DNA of 64,000 nucleotides from Halorubrum depositum (GCF_007671725.1 NZ_VCNM01000002.1:248001-312000), one strand, 5' to 3'; counted from the first letter of the stretch, positions 26,170-35,324 are shown. Translations and numbers: made by a program. Notes: generated from the sequence alone by a model not told the origin.

Positions 26170-27270
26170 ATGACGCAGATATTCAAATCTCCGGCGGCGT
26201 ACGTACAGGGTCGGGGTGTCGCCGGGGAGATCGGAACACACGCTGCAGAGTTGGGCGAGGAGGCGATGCTAATCGCCGACGAGATAGTCCTCGACATTCT
26301 CGAAGACCGCGTACTGGCGAGTCTCGAAGACGCGGGACTGGGCGCGACGTCGGTGGAGTTCAACGGCGAGGCGTCCGAGACGGAGATCGAACGTATCACC
26401 GACCTGGCGGAAGATCGGGGGGTCGACCTCGTCGTCGGTGCGGGCGGGGGCAAGGCGCTCGACACCGCAAAAGCCGTCCGAACGAACCTGAACGAATCGA
26501 TGGTTTCGATGCCGACGGTCGCCTCGACGGACGCTCCAACGAGCGCGCTCTCGGTCATCTACAGCGAACACGGCGAGTTCCAAGAGTACTGGTTCTACGA
26601 GGACCACCCAGATCTCGTGCTAGTGGATACGGCCGTTATCGCCGGCGCGCCGACCCGCTTCTTCCGGTCGGGGATCGCCGACGGCCTCGCGACGTGGTTC
26701 GAAGCCGACGCGGCCTCCCAGTCGGACGGCGACAACGTCGTCGGCGGGAAACCCACGCGGGCCGGGCACCAGCTGGCGCGCCTCTGTTACGACACGCTGC
26801 GCGACCACGGGCTCGCCGCGGTCGATGCGGTCGAGCGGGGCGCTGTCACCGAGAGCGTCGAAGCCGTCACCGAGGCGAACACCCTTCTCAGCGGACTGGG
26901 TTTCGAGAGCGGTGGCCTCGCGGCGGCCCACTCGATACACAACGGGCTGACGCAGCTGGAGGCGACGCACGGCGCGACCCACGGAGAGAAAGTCAACATC
27001 GGGACGATATCACAGCTCGTGTTGGAAGGCCGTGACGACGCCTTCATCGAGGAGTACGTCGAGTTCTCGCTGGACCTCGGACTTCCGGTCACGCTCTCGG
27101 ATATCGGTCTCGACGACCCGTCGGACGGCGACCTCACCGTCGTCGCCGAGGCGGCCTGCGTCGACGAGGAGACGATCCACAACCAGCCGTTCGCGGTCTC
27201 TCCACCGATGGTCCGCGACGCGCTTTTAACCGCCGACGAACTCTCACGACGGGTCCGCGAGAACCGCTGA
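26170..27270 (+). CDS. gldA: Glycerol dehydrogenase (iron-containing alcohol dehydrogenase superfamily)
   Basis: 366-residue NAD-dependent glycerol dehydrogenase homologue, oxidising glycerol to dihydroxyacetone. The N-terminal nucleotide domain has VGAGGGKALDTAKAV (about 89-103), and STDAPTSALSVIY is characteristic of GldA. Metal ligands are likely the Asp of SGIADGLATWFEA, the first His of AAAHSIHNGL and His in ATHGEKVN. Haloarchaea meet glycerol from Dunaliella, so a catabolic role fits, though usual haloarchaeal glycerol catabolism goes through glycerol kinase. Codon use is slightly less GC-biased than in neighbours, and the gene stands alone with a palindrome at its start. Confidence 0.88.
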   Translation: MTQIFKSPAAYVQGRGVAGEIGTHAAELGEEAMLIADEIVLDILEDRVLASLEDAGLGATSVEFNGEASETEIERITDLAEDRGVDLVVGAGGGKALDTAKAVRTNLNESMVSMPTVASTDAPTSALSVIYSEHGEFQEYWFYEDHPDLVLVDTAVIAGAPTRFFRSGIADGLATWFEADAASQSDGDNVVGGKPTRAGHQLARLCYDTLRDHGLAAVDAVERGAVTESVEAVTEANTLLSGLGFESGGLAAAHSIHNGLTQLEATHGATHGEKVNIGTISQLVLEGRDDAFIEEYVEFSLDLGLPVTLSDIGLDDPSDGDLTVVAEAACVDEETIHNQPFAVSPPMVRDALLTADELSRRVRENR

Positions 27271-27445
27271 TTCCCCGCGGCGTTCCGTCCGTTCGAACGA
27301 AGCGCCGTCGGGCGTACCGCGACGCGTCCGTGACCCCGAACCCGGAGCGCACGCGTTTACACGACTCAGATTCCCGACGGCGGGGCTTGCCGAGAGAGAG
27401 AGGATTTCGGTAGAACCACACGGACCGCAGAGATCGGGCGGATTT

Positions 27446-27452
27446 TTTAAAT
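27446..27452 (+). promoter_or_regulatory. TATA-like box of the BsuPI-domain gene
   Basis: TTTTAAA lies 24-30 bases before the ATG at 27476. This decides that start over another in-frame ATG at 27461-27475. Confidence 0.5.
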
Positions 27453-27475
27453 AATATCGCGTGCGATTCATTCCC

Positions 27476-27847
27476 ATGCTCGACGCCGCGCTCGCGACCG
27501 ACGAGGGCGACGAGGGGGTCGACCTCGCCCTCACCGTGACGAACGAGGACGACGACCCGCTCACGCTCCGGTTCCGGACCGGCCAGCGCGCCGACTTCGC
27601 GGCCTTCGAATCCGCCGCCGCCGACGCGGCGGGCGACCCCCGTCGAAGCACCGCCGGGCCCGTCTGGCGACACGGCGAGGGGCGCATGTTCACGCAGGCG
27701 CTCGGCACCGAGACGCTGGCGCCGGGCGAGTCGGCGACGTACGAGGGGACGTGGCCGACCCCGCCGCCGGGCGTCTACCTGATCGTCGGGACGCTGACCG
27801 CCGAGGAGCACGACGCGGAGGCGACCGCCACGGTCGCGATCGGGTGA
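27476..27847 (+). CDS. BsuPI-domain protein
   Basis: 123-residue beta-sandwich protein of the intracellular proteinase inhibitor BsuPI family: DLALTVTNEDDDPLTLRFRTGQRADF is the start of the domain, WRHGEGRMFTQALGTETLAPGESATYEGTW the middle, and PPGVYLIVGTLTAEEHDAEATATV the end. In Bacillus the BsuPI protein inhibits intracellular serine protease; in archaea the domain may serve otherwise. No signal peptide or membrane anchor is visible, so cytoplasmic. It is complete and monocistronic. Confidence 0.82.
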   Translation: MLDAALATDEGDEGVDLALTVTNEDDDPLTLRFRTGQRADFAAFESAAADAAGDPRRSTAGPVWRHGEGRMFTQALGTETLAPGESATYEGTWPTPPPGVYLIVGTLTAEEHDAEATATVAIG

Positions 27848-27883
27848 GCCCCCGCGGATTCGGTTCGAGCCGCCACCGCGGGC

Positions 27884-29767
27884 TCAGTCCGGGCCGCCGC
27901 CGTGGACCGCCTCGTCGACCGCCGCCGCGAGCCGCTCGCGCGTCCGGTGGCTCGACTCGGCGTCGGTCCGCACCTCGATCAGGTGGGAGCCGTCGGCGTC
28001 GCGCGCTTTCGCGCACGCCGCTTCGAGTTCCTCGGCGACGTCGACCGGGTCCCCGACCGCCTCGGGCCGCGCGTCGACCCGCGCGTACGCCAGCCCGTGG
28101 AGGTCGGCCATCGGCTCGAACTCGATGCCGTGCGGGGTCTTGAACGACTCCGTGAACTCGGGCTCGAACGACTCGATCGGGAGCGCGTGGAAGATCCCGC
28201 CGCCGTCGTTGTTGATCAGGACCACCGTCGCGTCGACGTCGCACCGGTCGAGCGCGAGCAGGCCGTTCGCGTCGTGGTACAGCGCGAGATCGCCGACGAC
28301 GAGGGTGAGGTCGTCCGTCGTCGCCGAGCCGGCGCCGAGCGCGCTGGAGACGATCCCGTCGATCCCGCTGACCCCGCGGTTGCCGAGCGCGGTGACGCTC
28401 GCCGTCGTCGGCCCGACGAACCGGTCGAGGTCGCGGACTGGCATCGAGTTGGAGACGAACAGCGTCGCCGGATCCGGGAGCGAGTCGGCCACGGCGCGGA
28501 GCGCGTCACCCTCGTGGAAGCCCGCCGGATCGCCGTCCGCCGAGAGCGCGTCCCCGCCCTCCCCTCCGGTTCCGCCCCGCTCTCGCTCGTGTATCTCCCG
28601 GGCGACGCGGTCGGCCTCCTCCCACTGCGCGCGCCAGTCCGGGTCTCCACCGCCGCCGGCGACGAGCCGCGAGAGGCGCGCGCAGAGGCGGCTCGGCTCG
28701 GCGACGACGAGGTCGGTCGCGGCGAACTCCGCCTCGCGCCACCGGCCCGCGGGGTCGACCTGGTACTGGTCGGCGCCGGTCCCGGCGAGGTACTTCCGGA
28801 GGTTCTTGGAGGTGGGCGACGCGCCGAGCCGGAGGACGACCTCGGGGTCGGTCCACTCGGTTTCCGAATCGGACTCCCCGATGTCACCGTCCCTGGCGAC
28901 ACCAGCCGAGAGGTAGGCGTCGTACGCGCCGATCACGGGCGCGACGCGGGTGTGGCCGCCGTACCGGACGTTCGAGAGCGGATCGGCGAGCACCGGAAAT
29001 CCGGTCGCGTGCGACAGCGCCGTCACCGACTCGGCGTCGATTCCGGGCGGGTCCGCGGGGCCGGCGACGATCAGCCCGCGGTCGGCGCTGGACAGCTCGT
29101 TCGCGAGCGCGCGGAGCCCGTCGTCGCCCGGCTCGGGCGACCCCGGCGTCACGTCGACGTAGGGTCCGTCGCGGCCGGCCGCGGCGACCGGGTCGAGGTC
29201 GGCGGGCACGTCGCCGGGCACCCGCGTCGGCTCCAGCGGCTTCTTAAAGGGAACGTTGAGGTGAACCGGACCGGGATCGGCTCCCTCGGCGGCCGCGACC
29301 GCCCGGCCCACGGTGGTCCGCAGCGACCGGAGCGCGCGGTCGTTCGGCGCCGGCTCGGGGAGGTCCTTGTAGAATCGGACGGTGTCGCCGTACAGCTTCT
29401 CCTGGTCGGCGGTCTGGTTGGCGCCCGAGTCGCGCAGCTCCGGCGGGCGGTCGGCCGTGAGCGCGAGCAGGGGGACGCGGGCCTGGTCCGCCTCCATCAC
29501 GGCCGGGTGGTAGTTGGCGGCGGCGGTGCCGGAGGTGCAGATCAGCGGAGCGACGCTCCCCGTCCGCCGGGCGCGGCCCAGCGCGAAGTAGGCGGCGGAG
29601 CGCTCGTCTAACTGGGAGAAGACGCGGAGGTCGTCGTGACGGGCGGCGGCCATCGTCAACGGCGTGGAGCGGCTGCCCGGCGAGACGACGACGCTGTCGA
29701 CGCCGGCGGCGACGAGCTCGTCAACGAGCGCCCCCGCCCACAGCGTGTTCCGGTTCGGCGCGGTCAT
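27884..29767 (-). CDS. menD: SEPHCHC synthase MenD
   Basis: 627-residue thiamine diphosphate enzyme, 2-succinyl-5-enolpyruvyl-6-hydroxy-3-cyclohexene-1-carboxylate synthase of menaquinone synthesis (isochorismate plus 2-oxoglutarate). Diagnostic parts: ELVAAGVDSVVVSPGSRSTPL, LDERSAAYFALG (catalytic Glu for the cofactor), LTADRPPELRDSGANQT, and C-terminal GDLALYHDANGLL with NNDGGGIFHALP (ThDP/Mg site). Acidic insertions lengthen it beyond the usual 560-580. ATG at 29767 is preferred over the GTG at 29773 since the TATTTAAATA box centre at about 29794 is 27 bases upstream. Other men genes are not in the window. Confidence 0.95.
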   Translation of the reverse strand: MTAPNRNTLWAGALVDELVAAGVDSVVVSPGSRSTPLTMAAARHDDLRVFSQLDERSAAYFALGRARRTGSVAPLICTSGTAAANYHPAVMEADQARVPLLALTADRPPELRDSGANQTADQEKLYGDTVRFYKDLPEPAPNDRALRSLRTTVGRAVAAAEGADPGPVHLNVPFKKPLEPTRVPGDVPADLDPVAAAGRDGPYVDVTPGSPEPGDDGLRALANELSSADRGLIVAGPADPPGIDAESVTALSHATGFPVLADPLSNVRYGGHTRVAPVIGAYDAYLSAGVARDGDIGESDSETEWTDPEVVLRLGASPTSKNLRKYLAGTGADQYQVDPAGRWREAEFAATDLVVAEPSRLCARLSRLVAGGGGDPDWRAQWEEADRVAREIHERERGGTGGEGGDALSADGDPAGFHEGDALRAVADSLPDPATLFVSNSMPVRDLDRFVGPTTASVTALGNRGVSGIDGIVSSALGAGSATTDDLTLVVGDLALYHDANGLLALDRCDVDATVVLINNDGGGIFHALPIESFEPEFTESFKTPHGIEFEPMADLHGLAYARVDARPEAVGDPVDVAEELEAACAKARDADGSHLIEVRTDAESSHRTRERLAAAVDEAVHGGGPD

Positions 29768-29786
29768 TGCCACCGCTTGGGGGTCG

Positions 29787-29799
29787 ATATTTAAATACT
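29787..29799 (-). promoter_or_regulatory. TATA box of menD
   Basis: AGTATTTAAATAT on the minus strand, nearly symmetric, centred about 26-27 bases before the menD ATG at 29767. Confidence 0.6.
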
Positions 29800-29837
29800 C
29801 CCGCGGGTCGGCGGCGCCGTCGGGCTCCGCGGCGTTC

Positions 29838-30803
29838 TTATACCCGGTCGAGCCGCGAGAGCCCGTGCCACACCGCGTCGACGAGGCGGTCCTCTCCCTC
29901 GCCGTCGGCGTCGTCCCAGCCGCGGGCGATAGCGTCCTCCAGCACCGGAACGGGGTGGTTCTCGAAGTTGTTCATCCCGCGGAACGTCTCCAGCGCCTCG
30001 CGGTGGGGCTCGCCGAATGCGTCGGCCTCGGCCGCCCCGCTCCCGGTCGCGTCGACGTCGCCCGCGTCGCTCTCGTCGAGGAAGCCGAGGTCGGCGAGGA
30101 CTTCCGCGACCGCCGCGGCCGCCTCGCCGGTCAGATCCCGGGTCTCGTCCGGCGCCTCGCGCTCCAGCAGGGTGACGTCGTACAGCTTGAACACTCGTTC
30201 GAGCTCGTCGATCGGGCTGTCGTGATCGTCGACGCGCACGTCGATCCAGCGGTCGTTGCGGCCGTCGTAGCCGCCCTCCGGCTTGGCGACGTACAGCGCG
30301 GCCGACTGCTCGCCGCGCCTGTCGCCGCCCGCCTCGTTGCCGGCGTGGAGCGAGGCGATCAGCCGCTCGGGGAGGCCGCCCGCCGTCTCCTCGAACGCCT
30401 CCGCCATCGCGGTCAGCGTCTCGGCGTTCTCCAGGATGTTACCCTGGACCGTGTAGTCGTCGCCCTGCAGGTCGCCCGCGTAGTCGTGACAGTCGGCGCC
30501 GGTGAATGCGGCCGGCTCGCCCTCGAGGCCCACCGCGCCGACCTGTCTGGAGGGCGCCTCGTCGTCGGGGGCGGTGAGCCGATCGACGACCTCCTCGGCG
30601 TCGTGCCCCTCGCGGAGCAGATCGAGCCCGTCGGGGCCGTAGGCGACGTTCGCGAAGCTCTGCGTCGCGATCGCGCCGGCGTCCGCGCTGACGAACGGGA
30701 CGACAGCGCCGACGCTGACGAACTTCGACTGAACGGCGACGCCGACGGCGTCGGTCTCCGGGTCGCGGGCGGCGATCGAGAACGTCGAGGGACGGGGTGG
30801 CAT
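29838..30803 (-). CDS. DUF1028 family Ntn-hydrolase-like protein
   Basis: 321-residue DUF1028 protein. The opening TFSIAARDPETDAVGVAVQSKFVSVGAVVPF and ATQSFANVAYGPDGLDLLREGHDAEEVVDRL are typical, as is TVQGNILENAETLTAMAEAFEE. The family is thought to have an N-terminal nucleophile hydrolase fold and probable peptidase or amidase activity, unproven. C-terminal residues 230-321 form the putative peptidoglycan-binding-like (DUF1028 C-terminal) region with acidic additions. AATTTATC at 30831-30838 lies 28-35 bases before the ATG. Divergent from grpE. Confidence 0.85.
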   Translation of the reverse strand: MPPRPSTFSIAARDPETDAVGVAVQSKFVSVGAVVPFVSADAGAIATQSFANVAYGPDGLDLLREGHDAEEVVDRLTAPDDEAPSRQVGAVGLEGEPAAFTGADCHDYAGDLQGDDYTVQGNILENAETLTAMAEAFEETAGGLPERLIASLHAGNEAGGDRRGEQSAALYVAKPEGGYDGRNDRWIDVRVDDHDSPIDELERVFKLYDVTLLEREAPDETRDLTGEAAAAVAEVLADLGFLDESDAGDVDATGSGAAEADAFGEPHREALETFRGMNNFENHPVPVLEDAIARGWDDADGEGEDRLVDAVWHGLSRLDRV

Positions 30804-30960
30804 GCGGATCGAGGGATCGGCGGCCGCCCTGATAAATTCGGTCGGGTCGTCGGGGCGGTCCTCCCTTCGTCGGCGCCGGCACCGTCGACGCCGCGCCCCG
30901 CGCCGCCGCTCGCGGTCGCGTTCTGCAACGCTTATGCACGCCGACCGACTTCGATCGGGT

Positions 30961-31650
30961 ATGAGCGACGACGACGCCGTCGACGTCGAGGTCGAGTCCC
31001 CCGACGACGCCGCGGCCGACGCGGCGAGCGCGAACGGCACGGCGGAGGCGACCGCCGAGGGAGCGAGCGGCGAGTCGGCGACCGATGCGGCCGGCGAGCA
31101 CGACGCGGCCGGCGATAGCGAGGCGCTGGCCGCCGCCGTCGCCGAGCACGACGAGGCGCTCGCCCGGGAGGTCGCCGAGCTGGAGGCGGAGCTGGCGGAG
31201 ACGCGCGAGGAGCTGCTGGCGGCCGAGGAGGAAGCCGAGGAGCTGACGAGCAAGCTCGCCCGCGTGAAGGCTGACTTCAGCAACTACAAGGAGCGCGCCA
31301 AGCGCAAGCAGGATGAGATCCGCGAACGTGCCTCCGAGAAGCTCGTCGAGCGGATCACTCCCGTCCGCAACGACCTCCTCCGCGCGCTCGACCAAGAGGA
31401 GGGGAGCGACCTCCGCCCCGGCGTCGAGTCGACGCTGGAGAAGTTCGACGAGGTGCTCGCCGAGGAGGGCGTCGAGCCCATCGCCCCCGACCCGGGCGAG
31501 GAGGTCGACCCCGCGCGCCACCAGGTGATGCTCCGCGTCGAGAGCGACCAGCCCGAGGGCACCGTCCACGAGGTGTACGAGCCCGGCTACGAGATGGGCG
31601 ACCGCGTCGTCAGCGAGGCGAAGGTCACCGTCAGCGCCGACGAGTCGTAG
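30961..31650 (+). CDS. grpE: Nucleotide exchange factor GrpE
   Basis: 229-residue GrpE, releasing ADP from DnaK. Residues 1-60 are an acidic disordered tail. A long coiled coil (about 65-120, from EHDEALAREVAELEAELAETREELLAAEEEAEELTSK) leads into LARVKADFSNYKERAKRKQDEI, the family signature, then the four-helix bundle and the beta-wing containing HQVMLRVESDQPEGTVHEVYEPGYEMGDRVVSEAKV. ATG is preceded by CTTATG near 30930 as a weak TATA-like box. dnaK and dnaJ are not next to it in this window: the neighbour is surE on the opposite strand. Confidence 0.95.
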   Translation: MSDDDAVDVEVESPDDAAADAASANGTAEATAEGASGESATDAAGEHDAAGDSEALAAAVAEHDEALAREVAELEAELAETREELLAAEEEAEELTSKLARVKADFSNYKERAKRKQDEIRERASEKLVERITPVRNDLLRALDQEEGSDLRPGVESTLEKFDEVLAEEGVEPIAPDPGEEVDPARHQVMLRVESDQPEGTVHEVYEPGYEMGDRVVSEAKVTVSADES

Positions 31651-31677
31651 GCCGCGTTCCGGCCGTTCCTCCCGTTC

Positions 31678-32541
31678 TCACCGATCGGTCCCGTACCGGC
31701 TCGCGAGCTCGTCGAGCCCCGCGTCCGGCTCGGCGGCGTGGGGCACCGACAGCGGCGAGACCGACACCTCGCCGTCGACGACCGCGCGCCGGTCGGTGCC
31801 GACCGGGTCCGGCACGTCCGCGGGCGTCATCCGCCCCCAGATCGGGTCGGAGATGGAGACGCCGCCGTTCCCGTCGGACGTCGCCTCCATCCCGTACCAC
31901 TCTGAGGGCTTAGTGACGCGCATCGGCGCGGGGTCGACCGCGGGTTCGGCCGCGGGGTCGGACGACGAGCCGTCGCCCACGGCCGCCTCCCGTCCCCCGT
32001 CGCCCTCGGCGGGCTCCGCCATCGGCGCGTTGACGTTGAGGTAGTCGACCCGCTCGAAGACGCCCGTCCCGCCGGCCTCGTCGACGAGGAACCGCGTGGC
32101 GCGCGCGGCGTGCGCGAACGACGCCGGCGGCAGGTCCCGCTTCCACCAGTCGTCGCCGCCCGGCACGTACATCGACGCCGCGATCCCGGGGATCCCGAAG
32201 AACGCCCCCTCGACGACCGCGGAGACGGTCCCCGACCGCCCGAGCGTGTACGCGCCGAGGTTGGCGCCCTCGTTGCAGCCGGCGACCACGAGGTCGGCGT
32301 CTGGGACGAGCTCGTCGAGGCCGGCGACGACGCAGTCGACGGGCGTCCCGTCGACGGCGTACCCGAGCTCGTGCTCGCGGACCTCGACGTCTGCGGAGAT
32401 GGCGCGGCCGACGGAGGAGCGGTCCCCCGCGGGCGCGACCGTCACCACGTCGTAGTCGACCGAGAGCGCGTCGTACAGGGCGCGGAGGCCGACGGCGTCG
32501 ACGCCGTCGTCGTTCGTCAACAGGATCCGCTCGACGCTCAT
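31678..32541 (-). CDS. surE: 5'-nucleotidase SurE
   Basis: 287-residue SurE survival protein, a metal-dependent 5'/3'-nucleotidase and polyphosphatase. LLTNDDGVDA gives metal ligands Asp11 and Asp12, DRSSVGRAIS the conserved Ser, and VVAGCNEGANLG the conserved Asn loop. SGTVSAVVEGAFFGIPGIAAS is the core helix. An acidic insertion near residues 180-205 (rich in Gly, Ser, Asp) separates the core from the C-terminal dimer-swapping part, which is usual for haloarchaeal versions. ATG at 32541; the longer open frame upstream is antisense to the DUF5798 gene. Confidence 0.93.
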   Translation of the reverse strand: MSVERILLTNDDGVDAVGLRALYDALSVDYDVVTVAPAGDRSSVGRAISADVEVREHELGYAVDGTPVDCVVAGLDELVPDADLVVAGCNEGANLGAYTLGRSGTVSAVVEGAFFGIPGIAASMYVPGGDDWWKRDLPPASFAHAARATRFLVDEAGGTGVFERVDYLNVNAPMAEPAEGDGGREAAVGDGSSSDPAAEPAVDPAPMRVTKPSEWYGMEATSDGNGGVSISDPIWGRMTPADVPDPVGTDRRAVVDGEVSVSPLSVPHAAEPDAGLDELASRYGTDR

Positions 32542-32664
32542 ACCGCTACGTCGGGCGGTTCGGACAAAAGCCCACCGTCGCTGGGGGTGGGTTCGAGCCG
32601 GGGCGGTCTTCCCCGCCCACGGCGAACGGAAAAGCCCACGTATCCCGGGCCCCCACCGTCCGAC

Positions 32665-33024
32665 ATGGGATTCGGGGACACGGCCAAGAAGATCCAGACG
32701 CTCGCCGACAAGGCCGAGCGCACGTACCAGAAGATCAACGAGCTCCGCACCGAGGTCGAGGAGACCCAGACGACCGTTCTCGACACCTCCGAGCGCGTCC
32801 AGCAGCTGGAAAACGAGATGGCCGAACAGCGGGCCGTCCTCGACGCTGTCGCGCGCGAGGTCGGCGTCGACTTGGAGAGCGTCAGCACCGAGGCGCACAT
32901 CACCGAGGCCGAGCGCGCGGCCGTGGAGGACGCGGCCGGGGACGCGACCGGCGACGCCGCCCCCGCCGAGAGCGACGGCGGCGAGTCGGCCGACGGCGAC
33001 GACGCGAACGACGGCGCGGCGTAG
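32665..33024 (+). CDS. DUF5798 coiled-coil protein
   Basis: 119-residue haloarchaeal protein. The first ~80 residues are one long helix with heptad pattern (KIQTLADKAERTYQKINELRTEVEETQTTVLDTSERVQQLENEMAEQRAVLDAVARE, given in part), followed by an acidic Ala/Asp/Gly tail. It matches my memory of the DUF5798 family (MGFGDTAKKIQ start, 'VGVDLE' after the coil). Function unknown; the coil suggests oligomerisation or scaffolding. Divergent from surE, 123 bases apart. ATG start. Confidence 0.75.
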   Translation: MGFGDTAKKIQTLADKAERTYQKINELRTEVEETQTTVLDTSERVQQLENEMAEQRAVLDAVAREVGVDLESVSTEAHITEAERAAVEDAAGDATGDAAPAESDGGESADGDDANDGAA

Positions 33025-33027
33025 CGC

Positions 33028-33645
33028 CTATTCCGCGGCTTCCGCCGTCTCGTCGACGGACTCCTCTCCGTCGTCCGCCCGCGAGACCACCTCGGCCGGC
33101 ACGCCCGCGACCGTCGTCTCCGGCGGGACGTCCGCGGCGACGAGGGAGTTGGCGGCGACGCGCGCGCCCTCGCCGACCGTGACGCCCGGGAGGACGACCG
33201 CGCCGGCCCCGATCATCGCGCCCTCCTCGACGACGACGTCGCCGAGGCGGTACTCGTCGCGGAGGAACTCGTGGCACAGCAGCGTCGCGTCGTAGCCGAT
33301 TATCGCGTCGTCGCCGACGGCGATCCGCTCCGGCCAGAACACGTCCGGCGTCGACTCCAGCCCCCACGCGACGCCGGCGCCGACCGTGACGCCGATCCGC
33401 CGCATCAGCCAGTTCTTCAGCCGCAGGCTCGGGCAGACCCGAGCGAGCACGATCGCGACGTAGTTGCGGACGACGACGAGCGGCGACTTCGCGTCGGGCC
33501 ACGACCACAGCGAGTTGCGGGGGCCGCCCGTCGGATGGCGGTCCAGTCGATCGGTCCGCGAGTCGTCCGGACTCCCGTCACCGCCCGCGCCCGCCGCTGC
33601 GCGCTCCGCCGAACCCGCCGCCGCGTCGCCGTCCTCGTGAATCAC
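33028..33645 (-). CDS. Left-handed beta-helix (hexapeptide) acyltransferase
   Basis: 205-residue acyltransferase of the LacA/NodL/Maa superfamily. Hexapeptide turns run through VTVGAGVAWGLESTPDVFWPERIAVGDDAIIGYDATLLCHEF and VVVEEGAMIGAGAVVLPGVTVGEGARVAANSLVAADVPPETTVAGVPAEVV, ending with the usual G-P-A motif. The N-terminal SPLVVVRNYVAIVLARVCPSLRLKNWLMRRIGV is the helical lead typical of acetyltransferases acting on sugars. The GTG start is supported by CCTTTTACC at 33667-33675, 24-30 bases upstream. Substrate unknown. It converges on the DUF5798 gene with a 3-base gap. Confidence 0.85.
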   Translation of the reverse strand: MIHEDGDAAAGSAERAAAGAGGDGSPDDSRTDRLDRHPTGGPRNSLWSWPDAKSPLVVVRNYVAIVLARVCPSLRLKNWLMRRIGVTVGAGVAWGLESTPDVFWPERIAVGDDAIIGYDATLLCHEFLRDEYRLGDVVVEEGAMIGAGAVVLPGVTVGEGARVAANSLVAADVPPETTVAGVPAEVVSRADDGEESVDETAEAAE

Positions 33646-33898
33646 GAGGGGACCTTCGGACGGCACGGGTAAAAGGGTCGCCGACGCGCTCGGCGGTCCG
33701 AGAGCGGGGTCGTGTCGGTGCCGAAATCGACGCGAGGGTTCAAATCGGATACCGCGGCCAGCGCCCCCACGACCTGACGAGGGCCCACGGCCGGCCGAGA
33801 CGGGTGCGCGGTCGACCGCCGTGCGGACGCGACGACTGACCGCCTGTTCGCCACGCCGCTCAGCGCCGCGTCCGTGCGGCGTCCGCCGGGGGTCCGCG

Positions 33899-35182
33899 CT
33901 ACTGCCGCAGCTCGTCCATGTGATCGATCCGTCGCTCGACGAGGTCGGCCTTCCCCACGTCGTGGCGGATCCGGAGCCCGTCACCGGCGGCCGAGAGCCC
34001 CGCCTCGGCCTGCCGCTCCGCGGCGGCGATCGAGTCGCCGCGGCCGACCACCGCGAACGACCGCGAGGTCGTCGTGTACAGCCCGTCGTCGCGCTCGTCG
34101 ACGCTGGCGTAGTAGAGCAGCGCGTCGCCGACGCTCTCCTCGTCGACCGCGATCTTCGCGCCAGCGTCGGGGTCGACCGGGTAGCCGTCCGGCACCGCGT
34201 ACTTGCAGACGGTCGCCTCGCCCGAGAAGGCCAGGTCGGGGAGCGTACGGTCGTCGCGCGCGGCCGTCAGCACGTCGACGAAGGGCGTCTCCAGGACGGG
34301 GAGCGTGTTCATAGCCTCCGGATCGCCGAAGCGCGCGTTGAACTCGACGACCTTCGGTCCCTCGTCGGTGAGCATGAACTGCCCGTAGAGGACGCCCTTG
34401 TAGTCGGGGAGCGCGTCGACGACCGCCTCCAGCACGTCGACGGCGGCCTCGTAGTCGCCATCGGCCATGAACGGGAGCGAAAGCCCCGTGTCGGAGTACG
34501 AGCCCATCCCGCCGGTGTTCGGCCCCTCGTCGCCCTCGTAGGCGCGCTTGTGATCCTGGACCGCGGGCGTCGTCCGGAGGTCGCCGTTCGCGACGAACGC
34601 CTGCACGGTGAACTCCTCGCCGACGAGCCGCTCCTCTAACACCACGCGGTCGTAGTCGGAGTCGCGGAGGTACGCCTTCGCGCCCTCGGCGTCCACCTGG
34701 TCGCCGATCACCTTCACGCCCTTTCCGCCGGTGAGTCCGGCCGGCTTCACCGCGAGGTCGCCGTCGTACGCGTCGATGTAGTCGCAGGCGGCCTCGATGT
34801 CGTCGAACACCGCGTAGTCGGGACAGCCGGGGACGTCGGCCTCCTCCATGAACTCGCGCTGGTACGCCTTGTCCGTCTCCAGCCGCGCCTCCTCGGCCCG
34901 CGGGCCGAACGCGTACACGCCGGCGTCGTCGAGCGCGTCGGCGACGCCCGCCGCGAGCGACGACTCGGGGCCGATCACCGCGAGGTCGGCGCCGACGTCG
35001 GTCGCGTAGTCGGCGACGGCCTCGGCGTCGGTCTCGTCGATCGACTCGAAGCCGTCGGCCAGCCGGCGGATGCCGGGGTTCCGGTTGCTCGCGCAGGCGT
35101 ACAGCGCGCAGTCGCCGGCGACCGCGCGGGCGATCGCGTGCTCGCGTCCGCCGCCGCCGACGAGAAGTACGGTCTCGGTCAT
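33899..35182 (-). CDS. purD: Phosphoribosylamine--glycine ligase PurD
   Basis: 427-residue GAR synthetase: 5-phosphoribosylamine plus glycine plus ATP gives glycinamide ribonucleotide, step 2 of purine synthesis. N-terminal VLLVGGGGREHAIARAV, then DVGADLAVIGPESSLAAGVADAL, the ATP-grasp core with KPAGLTGGKGVKVIGD (nucleotide-binding loop) and VVLEERLVGEEFTVQAFV, and GPNTGGMGSYSD. VEFNARFGDPEAMNTLP is the catalytic metal region. Complete and of normal length. TATA-like GTTTACAC at 35208-35215 lies 26-33 bases before the ATG. Monocistronic. Confidence 0.96.
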   Translation of the reverse strand: MTETVLLVGGGGREHAIARAVAGDCALYACASNRNPGIRRLADGFESIDETDAEAVADYATDVGADLAVIGPESSLAAGVADALDDAGVYAFGPRAEEARLETDKAYQREFMEEADVPGCPDYAVFDDIEAACDYIDAYDGDLAVKPAGLTGGKGVKVIGDQVDAEGAKAYLRDSDYDRVVLEERLVGEEFTVQAFVANGDLRTTPAVQDHKRAYEGDEGPNTGGMGSYSDTGLSLPFMADGDYEAAVDVLEAVVDALPDYKGVLYGQFMLTDEGPKVVEFNARFGDPEAMNTLPVLETPFVDVLTAARDDRTLPDLAFSGEATVCKYAVPDGYPVDPDAGAKIAVDEESVGDALLYYASVDERDDGLYTTTSRSFAVVGRGDSIAAAERQAEAGLSAAGDGLRIRHDVGKADLVERRIDHMDELRQ

Positions 35183-35207
35183 GCCCGACGGATAACTGCA
35201 CGGTAGT

Positions 35208-35215
35208 GTAAACGT
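35208..35215 (-). promoter_or_regulatory. TATA-like box of purD
   Basis: GTTTACAC on the minus strand, 26-33 bases before the ATG at 35182. Confidence 0.5.
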
Positions 35216-35324
35216 TACTCTCCGCTCACGCCGAGATAGCCATGTACGTGGATCGAACGGGGGATCGCGACCGGATCCAACGCTCGTGTGACGGGTTTTT
35301 GCCTCGCCGGGGCGAACCGGGCGT

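Noticed and set aside
33734-33748. T-loop-like GGTTCAAATC, suggesting a tRNA
   Set aside because: The flanking bases do not pair as a T stem and no acceptor, D or anticodon arm can be built.
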